DNA of 31,653 bases, from NCBI GenBank assembly GCA_937974135.1, contig CALJIH010000298.1:1-31653 (forward strand), in the 5' to 3' direction. This document shows positions 16,480 through 25,563 of the stretch, in pieces. The translations under genes were made by a program, and so were the position numbers. The notes under the pieces are model-generated. The model had not been told where the DNA came from. It saw nothing but the letters and a program-made list of their open reading frames with translations, and ran no database searches. Origin of the DNA: an uncultured Cocleimonas sp. (GTDB taxonomy: Bacteria; Pseudomonadota; Gammaproteobacteria; Thiotrichales; Thiotrichaceae). The stretch's first letter is position 1. Every line of letters starts with the position of its first letter.

Positions 16480-16863
16480 ATGAAATCATCTAAATTATTT
16501 ATAGGCCTTGCAGCCTTATTTGGTCTTATTGTGGTGATCATTGGGGCGTTGAGTGCACATGCTATCGATGAAGGTCTTTCCGCTGAAGCAATAAAACAAA
16601 TTGATACTGCTGTTCAATATCAAATGTTCCATATAGCGGCATTACTCAGCGTGGGTATCTTAGCTTCCTTGCACCGAAATCATGATGCTACAACATTGAA
16701 ATTATCTGGCTTAGCATTTGTATTAGGGATTCTATTATTTTCGGGTAGTCTTTACGTTTATGCTTTAACAGGCAACGAGTTATTCAGCAAGATAACACCA
16801 TTTGGAGGGTTATCATTAATACTTGGCTGGTTGTTCTTATTCTTCTTTTCATTCAGGAAATAA
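16480..16863 (+). CDS. DUF423 inner-membrane protein (YgdD family)
   Basis: 127 residues with four hydrophobic spans (about 5-27, 49-63, 71-92, 104-124) and family marks GALSAHAID near residue 22, QYQMFHIAALL in span 2 and FSGSLYVYAL in span 3. The family is widespread and conserved but has no established function. The ribosome site AAGGA lies seven bases before the ATG. The next gene starts seven bases after the stop, so the two form an operon. Confidence 0.87.
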   Translation: MKSSKLFIGLAALFGLIVVIIGALSAHAIDEGLSAEAIKQIDTAVQYQMFHIAALLSVGILASLHRNHDATTLKLSGLAFVLGILLFSGSLYVYALTGNELFSKITPFGGLSLILGWLFLFFFSFRK

Positions 16864-16870
16864 ATAATAT

Positions 16871-17734
16871 ATGTCGAATGGGACCTCAAAAATACCTGTT
16901 GATGCCGCACAAAGGCGTTCTGCAAAACCGATTGTTTGTTACGAAGTCGATAGTTTACCAAGTTACGATAAAGCTGTTTACGAGAAGGCAAAAATCAGCA
17001 TGGAAAAAACCTCTGAAGTCATTGTTCCGCCACGCGACGGAGCCACGTTTCATGTTCCTGCAGGTCACTTTTTCAGGATAGTAAGCGTAGAGGGCCCTCA
17101 AGTGGGAGATCTTAATCTCTGGAATGCTAACGATCTTTCTGAACGGTTTTATAGTGGTAAAACGCGTCAATTACATAGCAGTCACATAACTACTGGTGAT
17201 CGCTTATGGAGCTCACACCCAAACCTTCGACCCATGGCAACCATTACTGAAAATACTCTAGATTGGTATGGTTGGGATGAAGATGGCGCAGGTGTACATG
17301 ATGTCATCGGCACACGCTGTGATCCATACACTAATTACTTACTTAAAGAAGTCGATTACAACAACTGTTGTCACTCGAACCTAATCCGGGCAGTCGCTGA
17401 TAATCAACATATAAGTTACGATGAAGCAGAAACGCATGTGCATGATGTTATGAATGTTTTTATGTGTACAGGCTTCACAAAAGACACTCATCAATATTTT
17501 ATGAAAGCAAGCCCCGTACGCCCTGGGGATTTTATTGAGTTTTTTGCTGAAATAGATTTACTCGGCGCTTTATCTGCTTGCCCTGGTGGTGATTGTGGTA
17601 GCAGTCATTCCAACGATGCAACCCCCTGTTATCCCTTACTTGTTGAAATTTATAAGCCAGCTGTCGGTACTTTAGAGAATTGGCAAAAACCATCTAGAAA
17701 TGAATACAGCGGTAAACACATTAGCAACAAATAA
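16871..17734 (+). CDS. DUF1989 / urea-carboxylase-associated family protein
   Basis: 287 residues. The core (about 45-265) holds the family's VPAGHFFRI, GDLNLWNAND, CDPYTN (about 150) and the signature ACPGGDCGSSHSND (about 236-249), whose Cys237, Cys242 and His246 may bind metal. Members of this family include the two subunits of carboxyguanidine deiminase, associated with urea or guanidine carboxylase. Here there is no carboxylase, allophanate hydrolase or partner subunit nearby, so I do not transfer that activity. An N-terminal extension of about 45 residues precedes the core. Its partner gene is DUF423. Its 3' end carries repeat copy 5, split by an insertion. Confidence 0.85.
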   Translation: MSNGTSKIPVDAAQRRSAKPIVCYEVDSLPSYDKAVYEKAKISMEKTSEVIVPPRDGATFHVPAGHFFRIVSVEGPQVGDLNLWNANDLSERFYSGKTRQLHSSHITTGDRLWSSHPNLRPMATITENTLDWYGWDEDGAGVHDVIGTRCDPYTNYLLKEVDYNNCCHSNLIRAVADNQHISYDEAETHVHDVMNVFMCTGFTKDTHQYFMKASPVRPGDFIEFFAEIDLLGALSACPGGDCGSSHSNDATPCYPLLVEIYKPAVGTLENWQKPSRNEYSGKHISNK

Positions 17735-17744
17735 ATAGTCACTT

Positions 17745-17825
17745 AAAAAGACAGTTATGTTGAGTCCGCGTACTGAGCTTAGTCGAAGTATGTCGAAGTA
17801 CACCCCCCTACTTTTACGAGTTTTT
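17745..17825 (+). repeat. C6-hairpin intergenic repeat, copy 5, split by an insertion
   Basis: AAAAAGACA (17745-17753) is separated from ACACCCCCCTACTTTT (17800 onward) by 46 bases. Removing the 46 bases and one copy of the ACA on either side restores an ordinary repeat. It follows the DUF1989 stop and faces the convergent plsB. Confidence 0.8.
17754..17799 (+). repeat. REP-like insertion inside repeat copy 5
   Basis: The inserted segment contains CGTACTGAGCTTAGTCGAAG and a tandem GTCGAAGTAT/GTCGAAGTAC. To my recollection it resembles REP-like hairpin sequences of the CGTACTGAGCTTGTCGAAG type that recur between genes in many bacteria. Identical ACA triplets flank it (17751-17753 and 17800-17802), as a 3-base target duplication would leave. 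Confidence 0.6.
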
Positions 17826-17850
17826 GCGGACTTTAATAATAGTCGCTTAT

Positions 17851-20307
17851 TTACTCGTTTATCATTTGTAATATATTCGCACGGATATTTTTGGGTAATA
17901 ACAAACGAATACGTTTATCTGTTTTCTCAAATACATCGCTATATTCAATATCGCTATCGTAAACGGTTAAATAATCCATATGGATTAGAGTGTCTATGAA
18001 ATTCGCTATTAAATGTTTATCAGAATAGTCTGGCGAATTTAATTCATTAATCATTTCAATTCGCTGCGCCATAAGAAGGCATTTTTTCTGAAGTTCGTCT
18101 TTAGCGACACGTTTATTTTCTTCTTTTTGACTACTTCTTGACAATAATGCGAGCGTTAAATAATAGACTTGTAAAATTGGGGAAATTACTTCGGCCAGTA
18201 ATGTCAGTTTTGTAAATGCTTTATTATTACTTGATTGTCGAGAATAACTGTCTTTCGTTTTATCCCATGCTAATAAACCTGACTCATGTAAAAACGTTAG
18301 GGCATTATCAATTGCATCATTTAATTCAGTCTTCTTATCCCAAATTAAAAACAATTCTTTTTGCTCAAATGGGTAAGCAAGACCAACAAGATTATGGATT
18401 TCAGTTCGATCTAAAGAATCCACATTGTAATAACAACTAGCAATTAATGATGGTAGCGCCAGTAGATGTAGCGTGTTATTTCGATAATACGTCATCGATA
18501 TAGCACGTTTAGCGTCTAAATAGAGAATATCACCCAATTCATGTTTACGTCTTTGTAACAATTTTAGTGATTCCGTATGTTCTATTTGCTCAATACCTGA
18601 ACGTTTTGTCATCACGATCTTTGTTGAATAATTCTGCGCTAAAATCATCTCGCGATATAACTCAAGCATATCCACAAGATCTTTCTCGTCCATGCTTCTA
18701 CTGCTACTAGCGAGCATTACGGTAGCGACTAAATTAATCGCATTCACCGTCGCTGCTTGATTAATGTTAGACATGATATTTTTTGAAAGTGAGCCAATAA
18801 TATCCCGCATCCATGGTGGACGCATTTCATCATCATATTCTTCAGAAGCCCACTGAGGCCGATTTTTATCTAAAATCTGATTCAAATAAATCGGTTCACC
18901 GAAATTGGTTTGTACCTTGCCATATTCACCTCGAATCTTGAGGATTGATTTTATTGAGTTGATAAAGGTCTCACTTTTTTTATCTTCACCCGATAATTCT
19001 GCTTGATAGGCTTTACCTTCTAGTAATTTTTCATAGCCAATATAAACAGGAATAAACGCCACAGGCCTCTTTCGATACTTTAAAAATCCTCGAACTGTCA
19101 TTGCTAACATTCCAGGTTTGGCTTGCAATAAACGCCCGGTTCGGCTACGCCCCCCCTCGACAAAATATTCTATCGGAATACCTTTTGACACAAGCTCTGC
19201 AACATACTCAAACATCACTGTCGAATAAAGCTCATTGCCTTTAAAGCTACGACGGATAAAAAACGCTCCTCCGCCACGCAAAATCGTACCAATAATCGGC
19301 ATATTTAAATTCTTGCCCGCAGCAATATAAGGTATCGCAAGACCTTCAAAAAATATAACGTAAGAAAGTAGTAAATAATCGATATGACTACGATGGCAAG
19401 GTACATAAACCAACTCATGCGTTAAAGCGATTGTTTTAAGTTCATCATTATTATGAACATCGATACCCGAATAAAAACGATTCCAAAATGATGATAACGC
19501 CCTTGTCATCACTTGAATCGTCACATTGGTACAATTGGCTACGATCTCGTTTAAATAGCGGCTAGCCTGCATACTCGCTTTTATTGTTGTAATTCCGTCT
19601 TCTTTGCTACGACGACTGATTGCATTTTGTACTTCTGGTTTCATGATTAAATCACGAACCAAAGTGCGTCGGTGAGATACATCGGGCCCTAGAGTTGCGG
19701 TACGAATATCCTTCAAACGTTTTGCTAAAGTTTGCTGTAAAGAATCGATAATTTCATCGTCTCTTTGCTCAGCATAATCCTCACCACGATATGAAATAAC
19801 ATCGGAATATTGAATAAAATTACTGCGACCTTGAAATATCGTTCTAAAAAACGTTCGTGTTCGACCAGCCAATCCCCAAGATTCGGCAAATAATAATTGC
19901 ACCCAGTGTTTTTGTTTCGCCACGGGCCGACCCCAAAATATTTGCACGGGTAAAAGTTGGATCTCTTGATCGGGTGATTCGCGTAAATTCTCAACGATTC
20001 CGCGTAACATTCTTGAACGTTTAGGTTGCTGTTCTAGCCATGCCTTAAACGGCTGACGAGGTGCAATGGTATACACAGAACGCCACTCACTGAGTTCTGG
20101 CATGTCAATCGCTGCCATTGGTGCAGGTAAGCCATGTTTTTCACATTGTTGCTCTAATACTAAAAGGTTTGTCCAAGAACGCGTTTCAAGAACGTAAATA
20201 ACTGGAAGTTCAGGGTTTACCGTGAGTTTCTCAATATCTGAAGGAATGGTCTCTGTCTTAACCCACAGATAGAGAACTTTTCGACCAAGATAATTAAATA
20301 AACTCAT
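17851..20307 (-). CDS. plsB: Glycerol-3-phosphate 1-O-acyltransferase PlsB
   Basis: A membrane-associated enzyme that acylates sn-glycerol-3-phosphate at position 1, the first committed step of phospholipid synthesis. Its 818 residues match E. coli PlsB. The acyltransferase core has the HX4D motif HRSHID (305-310), then GGGAFFIRRSFKGN (about 346-359), the glycerol-phosphate site FVEGGRSRTGR (382-392) and PVAFIPVYIGYE. The long C-terminal half (about 450-818) is the PlsB-specific helical region. It stands alone, convergent with the DUF1989 gene, with repeat copy 6 upstream of its start. Confidence 0.95.
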   Translation of the reverse strand: MSLFNYLGRKVLYLWVKTETIPSDIEKLTVNPELPVIYVLETRSWTNLLVLEQQCEKHGLPAPMAAIDMPELSEWRSVYTIAPRQPFKAWLEQQPKRSRMLRGIVENLRESPDQEIQLLPVQIFWGRPVAKQKHWVQLLFAESWGLAGRTRTFFRTIFQGRSNFIQYSDVISYRGEDYAEQRDDEIIDSLQQTLAKRLKDIRTATLGPDVSHRRTLVRDLIMKPEVQNAISRRSKEDGITTIKASMQASRYLNEIVANCTNVTIQVMTRALSSFWNRFYSGIDVHNNDELKTIALTHELVYVPCHRSHIDYLLLSYVIFFEGLAIPYIAAGKNLNMPIIGTILRGGGAFFIRRSFKGNELYSTVMFEYVAELVSKGIPIEYFVEGGRSRTGRLLQAKPGMLAMTVRGFLKYRKRPVAFIPVYIGYEKLLEGKAYQAELSGEDKKSETFINSIKSILKIRGEYGKVQTNFGEPIYLNQILDKNRPQWASEEYDDEMRPPWMRDIIGSLSKNIMSNINQAATVNAINLVATVMLASSSRSMDEKDLVDMLELYREMILAQNYSTKIVMTKRSGIEQIEHTESLKLLQRRKHELGDILYLDAKRAISMTYYRNNTLHLLALPSLIASCYYNVDSLDRTEIHNLVGLAYPFEQKELFLIWDKKTELNDAIDNALTFLHESGLLAWDKTKDSYSRQSSNNKAFTKLTLLAEVISPILQVYYLTLALLSRSSQKEENKRVAKDELQKKCLLMAQRIEMINELNSPDYSDKHLIANFIDTLIHMDYLTVYDSDIEYSDVFEKTDKRIRLLLPKNIRANILQMINE

Positions 20308-20380
20308 ATATTTAGAGTATAGGAAAGAAACAACACTAAAAAAGCTAATAAATAATCATAATCCAGTAGAAATCTCATCT

Positions 20381-20440
20381 AAAAAAGACACCCCCCCACT
20401 TTTGAGTGGTTTTCCAAACCTCACTCTTCGAGTAGTCTTC
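20381..20440 (+). repeat. C-run intergenic repeat, copy 6 (long subfamily)
   Basis: AAAAAAGACA, seven C, ACTTTTGAGTGGTTTT, then CCAAACCTCACTCTTCGAG. CCACT pairs perfectly with AGTGG around TTTG and is followed by TTTT; CTC-TTC-GAG forms a second stem. It matches copy 4 along its full length with paired changes in the second stem. It lies between the plsB start and the secG-tRNA terminator, where no + strand gene ends. Confidence 0.85.
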
Positions 20441-20492
20441 ACGATACTCCAACATTGTATTGGCTAATATACAAAGCAAATATCATTAATAC

Positions 20493-20519
20493 AAAAAAAG
20501 CCCACTTAAAAAGCGAGCT
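20493..20519 (-). terminator. Terminator of the secG-tRNA-Leu transcript
   Basis: On the reverse strand AGCTCGC pairs with GTGGGCT (seven pairs, two of them G-U) around TTTTTAA, followed by seven T. It lies 23 bases after the tRNA 3' end. Confidence 0.8.
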
Positions 20520-20541
20520 TTGATCTAGTACAACTAAAATT

Positions 20542-20626
20542 TGGTGCCGATGGACGGAGTCGAACCGTCACTGCTTGCGCAACACGCCCCTCAAGCGTGC
20601 GTGTCTACCAATTTCACCACATCGGC
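20542..20626 (-). tRNA. tRNA-Leu (anticodon GAG)
   Basis: 85 bases including an encoded CCA. The acceptor stem GCCGATG pairs with CATCGGC, then ACCA. The D-arm contains GTGGTGAAATTGGTAGAC, the anticodon loop CTTGAGG gives GAG, there is a long variable arm as in leucine tRNAs, and the T-loop is GGTTCGACTCC. It begins 10 bases after the secG stop, the same order (secG-leuU) as in E. coli. Confidence 0.95.
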
Positions 20627-20636
20627 GTATTGAGCG

Positions 20637-21011
20637 TTATTTTGGTATATCTGTAGGAGCAGTTTCATCAGTCGCAGGAGCCGCTGACCCAGCAGGAATA
20701 TCTACCGGAGCAGTAGCTCCATCTGCCGCTGGCGCAGTCACTGTGGTAGGAATGATTGATTCTCCTATTGCTCCGTCAGGATGAGCAACTAACCAAGCTA
20801 ACATGAGTGAATTTGAGAAGAATACAATTGCCAACCCTGTAGTCAGTTTGGTTAAAAAGTTTCCTGAGCCTTTTGATCCAAACACTGTGCCAGATGCACC
20901 ACCACCAAACGCAGCGCCTGCGTCCGCACCTTTACCATGCTGTATCAGAACAAGACCAATAATACCCAAAGCCACAAGAATTTGGATAATTAATAAGACG
21001 TTATATAACAT
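20637..21011 (-). CDS. secG: Protein-translocase subunit SecG
   Basis: A small membrane subunit of SecYEG that aids translocation. Two spans (about 3-22 and 55-75) flank the conserved cytoplasmic loop IQHGKGADAGAAFGGGASG and TVFGSKGSGNFL. The C-terminal tail of about 45 residues is rich in Ala, Pro and Thr. 124 residues is within range. It lies 65 bases after tpiA and is joined to tRNA-Leu downstream. Confidence 0.94.
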   Translation of the reverse strand: MLYNVLLIIQILVALGIIGLVLIQHGKGADAGAAFGGGASGTVFGSKGSGNFLTKLTTGLAIVFFSNSLMLAWLVAHPDGAIGESIIPTTVTAPAADGATAPVDIPAGSAAPATDETAPTDIPK

Positions 21012-21076
21012 GAAAAACCTTTAACCTATTTTGTATTTAAGTTCTCACTTAAATGCTTAAATTAATAATAATATCG

Positions 21077-21838
21077 TTATTTACCAGCACGGCAAATAGC
21101 TAGAAAATCTTCTGCTTTTAACGCAGCACCACCGATTAAACCACCATCAATATCAGGCATTGCAAATAACTCATCTGCATTGCCACCATTAACACTGCCA
21201 CCGTATAGAATTTGTACTTTTTCAGCAACACTTGAGTTTAATGCTGCAATCTTACCGCGTATAAACGCATGCACATCTTGAGCTTGTTGAGGAGAAGCTG
21301 TCATCCCTGTACCTATTGCCCAAACTGGCTCATATGCGATAACTGCATCAGCTAATGCTTCAACACCTTCTAAATCTATCACAGCATCTAATTGGCGAGC
21401 TACTACTGATTCCGTCACACCTTGTTCACGCTCTTCAAGTAGCTCACCTATACATAGAATAGGTTTTATTCCATGCTTACGCGCTGCTGCAAACTTATTT
21501 GCAGTATCAGCGTCTTTTTCAGCAAAAAGAGTTCGTCTCTCAGAATGACCTACAATTGCATACTTACAATCGAAATCATTCAGCATGGAACCAGAAATTT
21601 CACCCGTGTATGCACCTGAATCATGCTCTGAAATACTCTCAGAACCATAAGCTAGATTTGTTCCTTGCAGTAATTCTTGGACGTGTGGAATGTAAATATA
21701 AGGAGCACAAACAGCAACATCGGTTTGTGATTTAACACTACCGTCAGACATTCCATCAAGAATACCCTTTAATAACTCAGTAATACTCGCTTTAGAGCCA
21801 TTTAATTTCCAGTTGCCTGCCACAAGGGTGTTACGCAT
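21077..21838 (-). CDS. tpiA: Triosephosphate isomerase
   Basis: Interconverts dihydroxyacetone phosphate and glyceraldehyde-3-phosphate in glycolysis and gluconeogenesis. It is a 253-residue TIM barrel with catalytic Lys11 (AGNWKLNG), His98 (IVGHSERR) and Glu170 (AYEPVWAIGTG), and the phosphate-binding ILYGGSVNGGN near the end. It lies between glmM and secG, an order also seen in pseudomonads. Confidence 0.96.
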   Translation of the reverse strand: MRNTLVAGNWKLNGSKASITELLKGILDGMSDGSVKSQTDVAVCAPYIYIPHVQELLQGTNLAYGSESISEHDSGAYTGEISGSMLNDFDCKYAIVGHSERRTLFAEKDADTANKFAAARKHGIKPILCIGELLEEREQGVTESVVARQLDAVIDLEGVEALADAVIAYEPVWAIGTGMTASPQQAQDVHAFIRGKIAALNSSVAEKVQILYGGSVNGGNADELFAMPDIDGGLIGGAALKAEDFLAICRAGK

Positions 21839-21914
21839 CTGCTTCTCCAGACTATCTTTTTAAGAATCGCGGAAGGTTAACCTTAGGACATCAATAAATC
21901 AAATGATTTGTTCT

Positions 21915-23252
21915 CTAGCTGGCGACTTTCTCGACCACATCAGCGATAGATTGAGCGTGTTTTTGAGTATCTCCTTCATTTTCAGCTTCTACCATGACCC
22001 GAATCAGTGGTTCTGTGCCAGAAGGCCGAAGTAATACTCTGCCAGTATCACCCATTGCAGTTTCTGCAGCTTTAACCGCAGCTTGTATGCTTACGTTTTC
22101 TTTTAGATTGATTTTATCTTTAATTCTTACATTGATCATGGTCTGTGGGTATTTATTCATGACTTGCTTTAATTCATGCAACGTTTTTCCACTTTTGAAA
22201 ACCGCATATAATACTTGTAAAGCAGCAATTGTTCCGTCACCTGTAGCAATTCTATCTCGAACAATAATATGCCCTGATGATTCGCCCCCCAGTACACCGC
22301 CTGATTGTCGCATTTGCTCCATTACATGACGATCACCAACATCAGCACGATGAAAATTCAATCCCATCGCATTCACAGACTTTTCAAGTCCTAGGTTACT
22401 CATTAAAGTACCGACAACATCGTTTTTGAGGCCTTCTTCTTTTAATCGATGTTCGGTAAGAATAGCCAAAACTTCATCACCATTGATCACATCTCCGATA
22501 TGATCAACCATCATCAAGCGATCACCATCACCGTCTAAAGCAACACCAACATCTGCTTTTGTTTCGATTACTTTAGCTTTTAACGCATCTAATGAGGTAG
22601 CACCACAGTTTTCATTGATGTTAAAACCATTGGGTGAGGTAGCTATTTCAATTACTTCAGCGCCTAGTTCAGAAAATACATGAGGACTAACGTGATAAGT
22701 CGCGCCATTAGCACAATCAACGACTATCTTCATACCGTTGAACGTTGCATCAACTGGAATTGAGCGCTTGCAAAATTCTATATATCTTCCACCTGCGTCA
22801 TCAACCCGCTCAACTTTTCCTAGCTTATCAGAACTTACTGTCTCGATATCACGATCAAGGTATTCTTCAATCATTAATTCGGTTTTATCACAAAGTTTGG
22901 TGCCCTCACCGGAGAAAAACTTCACACCATTGTCTTGATAAGGATTATGCGATGCACTAATCACGATTCCAGCTGACGCTCTAAACGCCGTGGTGATATA
23001 AGCTACTGCTGGCGTTGGCATTGGGCCTAATAAACGGATATTGACACCCGCTGCCACCAAACCTGCTTGTAATGCAGATTCAAGCATATAACCTGAAATA
23101 CGTGTATCTTTGCCGATAACGACTAATGGGGTGCCTTCAGCAGCCAACACTTTGCCTGCTGCCCAACCAAGTTTCAAAACAAAATCAGGTGTCATAGGTG
23201 ATTTACCTATTTCACCACGAATACCATCTGTACCAAAATATTTTCTTGTCAT
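21915..23252 (-). CDS. glmM: Phosphoglucosamine mutase
   Basis: Converts glucosamine-6-phosphate to glucosamine-1-phosphate for peptidoglycan and lipopolysaccharide precursors. The active serine is S101 in VISASHNPYQDNG. The metal-binding loop is DGDGDR (240-245), and the phosphate-binding loop near the C-terminus is RPSGTEPLIRVM. The length of 445 residues is typical. folP, usually its upstream neighbour, is absent; the 256 bases toward ftsH hold no gene. Confidence 0.96.
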   Translation of the reverse strand: MTRKYFGTDGIRGEIGKSPMTPDFVLKLGWAAGKVLAAEGTPLVVIGKDTRISGYMLESALQAGLVAAGVNIRLLGPMPTPAVAYITTAFRASAGIVISASHNPYQDNGVKFFSGEGTKLCDKTELMIEEYLDRDIETVSSDKLGKVERVDDAGGRYIEFCKRSIPVDATFNGMKIVVDCANGATYHVSPHVFSELGAEVIEIATSPNGFNINENCGATSLDALKAKVIETKADVGVALDGDGDRLMMVDHIGDVINGDEVLAILTEHRLKEEGLKNDVVGTLMSNLGLEKSVNAMGLNFHRADVGDRHVMEQMRQSGGVLGGESSGHIIVRDRIATGDGTIAALQVLYAVFKSGKTLHELKQVMNKYPQTMINVRIKDKINLKENVSIQAAVKAAETAMGDTGRVLLRPSGTEPLIRVMVEAENEGDTQKHAQSIADVVEKVAS

Positions 23253-23428
23253 AATTTTTATTTTCTACTTTGATTTATAAGGTGCATTGATCAAGTTTTA
23301 TCAATAAATTATAGCACTAAAGCATAATTTAATGATTAAAAAGCGACGAAACATAAAATATGAATTTTTTTCTACTCCAAAAATACATGCATTAGTGTCT
23401 AAGTATTGAAGAAAAGTTTATTTTACAA

Positions 23429-23452
23429 TCAAAAAAGTAGGAGGTGAATTTT
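23429..23452 (-). repeat. Possible degenerate reverse copy of the intergenic repeat
   Basis: On the reverse strand this reads AAAATTCACCTCCTACTTTT, sharing CACC-CCTACTTTT with the core but lacking the GACA and having a shorter C run. It is the only candidate in reverse orientation. The match may be chance. Confidence 0.25.
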
Positions 23453-23461
23453 GAACATTAA

Positions 23462-23486
23462 AAAAGGACGCAATATGCGTCCTTTT
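23462..23486 (-). terminator. Terminator after ftsH
   Basis: AAAAGGACGCA pairs perfectly with TGCGTCCTTTT around three bases, 23 bases after the ftsH stop. The A/T flanks make it able to act in both directions, but only ftsH ends here. It separates ftsH from glmM in transcription. Confidence 0.88.
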
Positions 23487-23508
23487 CTATTTACTTGGTT
23501 AATTTTTA

Positions 23509-25449
23509 CTAAGCAGGATCTACAGCCGCATCTGCTTTATCGTCTTTAGATTTATCATCTTCAGCAATAGCTTTAGGATCAACAGAAGAGCCACCATCAC
23601 CATCATCCAAAGGCGTATCATCATCAGACCAACCTTCAGGTGGAGGCGGAACATCACCTTTCATAATCACATCGATTTGATCTCTATCAATCGTTTCGTA
23701 CTTGATAAGAGCCTCAGCCATGATATGTAATTTATCGATGTTTTCTTTTAATATTTTTTCAGCACGATCGTAGTTTGAATCAATAATGCTTCTAACCTCA
23801 TCATCGATTTCATGCGCTGTATCATCAGAAACCGCTTTTGCTTGAGCAGCGGCCGAGCCTAAATAATTTTCTGCTTCTTCATCAATGTATGACAGAGGCC
23901 CTAGCTTTTCAGAAAGTCCCCACTTAACGACCATATTTCTTGCAATAGAAGTCGCACGCTCAATATCGTTTGATGCACCTGTCGTTACACCTTCTTTACC
24001 AAGAATCATCTCTTCAGCGATTCGACCACCAAATAAGGTTGAAATCTGGCTTTCTAAATTTTGCTTGCTAGCACTGTACTTATCTTCTTCAGGTAAGAAC
24101 ATTGTCACACCTAAAGCGCGCCCACGTGGAATGATCGTCACTTTATAAACAGGATCATGATCAGGAACAATTAAACCAACAATCGCATGACCAGCTTCAT
24201 GATAAGCCGTATTTGATTTTTCTTTTTCATTCATCACCATGGACTTACGCTCAGCACCCATCATGATTTTATCTTTAGCTTTATCAAACTCTTCCATCAT
24301 GACAACACGTTTATCACCACGTGCTGCAAATAATGCTGCTTCGTTAACTAGATTAGCTAAATCTGCACCAGAGAAACCTGGAGTACCACGCGCTAAAATT
24401 GCAGGTTTAACGTCATCACCTAATGGTACTTTGCGCATGTGAACTTTTAGTATCTGCTCACGACCACGTACATCAGGTAGTGGCACAACGACTTGTCTGT
24501 CAAAACGACCAGGTCTTAATAATGCTGGATCAAGTACATCTGGTCTGTTGGTGGCCGCAACAACGATTACACCTTCAGTTCCTTCGAAACCATCCATTTC
24601 TACTAGCAATTGGTTTAATGTTTGCTCACGTTCATCATTTCCGCCACCCATGCCTGCGCCACGTTTACGACCAACCGCATCGATCTCGTCAATAAAGATT
24701 ATGCATGGCGCATGTTTTTTTGCTTGCTCAAACATATCTCTAACACGCGATGCACCCACACCAACAAACATCTCAACGAAATCTGAACCTGAAATACTAA
24801 AAAATGGTACTTTTGCTTCACCAGCGATTGCTTTTGCTAATAATGTTTTACCTGTACCTGGAGAACCTGCAAGTAGAACACCGCGTGGTATTTTACCGCC
24901 TAATTTTTGGAATTTACTGGGATCACGAAGAAATTCAACCATTTCGAATACTTCGTCTTTGGCTTCTTCACAACCTGCCACATCAACAAAAGTAACTTTT
25001 ACCTGATCTTCCGTCATCATGCGAGCTTTACTCTTACCAAATGACATCGGGCCGCCTTTACCGCCGCCGCCCTGCATTTGGCGCATAATGTAAATCCACA
25101 ATCCTATGATAAGAATAAATGGTATGGTATTGACTAAGATATCAACAAAAACTGAACGCCCTTCAGGCTCTTTAACATCAATTTTGGCACCACTGATGAT
25201 CAGTTGATCGATCAATTTAGGGTCGTTGTAAGGCGCATATGTTTGGAACTTTCCACCACTGCCTTCACCTGTGATATTTTGTCCACTGATTTGAACTTCG
25301 CTCACACTTTTTTGCTCAACTCTTTGAATAAACTCAGAATATGAGAGATTGTTCGAAGGAGCTGTGGGTACATTGAACTTACTAAAAACAGCTACAAGTA
25401 CTACTGCGATAACAACCCACATTAAAATATTTTTATTTAAATCGTTCAA
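23509..25449 (-). CDS. ftsH: ATP-dependent membrane zinc protease FtsH
   Basis: A membrane-bound hexameric AAA+ protease that degrades misfolded membrane proteins and regulators such as sigma-32 and LpxC. Two N-terminal spans (about 7-23 and 104-122) bracket a periplasmic domain. The ATPase has Walker A GSPGTGKT (195-202), Walker B IIFIDEIDAVG and second-region-of-homology RPGRFDR. The zinc site is HEAGH (417-421). The 646-residue chain ends in an acidic, low-complexity tail of about 40 residues. It lies downstream of rlmE, as is usual. Confidence 0.97.
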   Translation of the reverse strand: MNDLNKNILMWVVIAVVLVAVFSKFNVPTAPSNNLSYSEFIQRVEQKSVSEVQISGQNITGEGSGGKFQTYAPYNDPKLIDQLIISGAKIDVKEPEGRSVFVDILVNTIPFILIIGLWIYIMRQMQGGGGKGGPMSFGKSKARMMTEDQVKVTFVDVAGCEEAKDEVFEMVEFLRDPSKFQKLGGKIPRGVLLAGSPGTGKTLLAKAIAGEAKVPFFSISGSDFVEMFVGVGASRVRDMFEQAKKHAPCIIFIDEIDAVGRKRGAGMGGGNDEREQTLNQLLVEMDGFEGTEGVIVVAATNRPDVLDPALLRPGRFDRQVVVPLPDVRGREQILKVHMRKVPLGDDVKPAILARGTPGFSGADLANLVNEAALFAARGDKRVVMMEEFDKAKDKIMMGAERKSMVMNEKEKSNTAYHEAGHAIVGLIVPDHDPVYKVTIIPRGRALGVTMFLPEEDKYSASKQNLESQISTLFGGRIAEEMILGKEGVTTGASNDIERATSIARNMVVKWGLSEKLGPLSYIDEEAENYLGSAAAQAKAVSDDTAHEIDDEVRSIIDSNYDRAEKILKENIDKLHIMAEALIKYETIDRDQIDVIMKGDVPPPPEGWSDDDTPLDDGDGGSSVDPKAIAEDDKSKDDKADAAVDPA

Positions 25450-25563
25450 AAAAGTATCCTCTACTTAATTTTTATCTATCTAATGATATGAAAATGATAG
25501 TCCAATCTTACACTAATTACTTAGCAATTAAGCAACAATAAAACTAACTGAATCAAACCTCAA

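Noticed and set aside
16871..17734. Carboxyguanidine deiminase or urea-carboxylase function for the DUF1989 protein
   Set aside because: The family match is clear, but the second subunit, the carboxylase and the allophanate hydrolase that define that pathway are absent from the neighbourhood.
20575..20784. Short + strand open frame across tRNA-Leu and secG
   Set aside because: It overlaps the tRNA and runs antisense to secG; its low-complexity composition mirrors the SecG tail.
24548..25006. 152-codon open frame opposite ftsH
   Set aside because: It lies wholly antisense to the strongly conserved FtsH ATPase domain and has no recognisable protein features.
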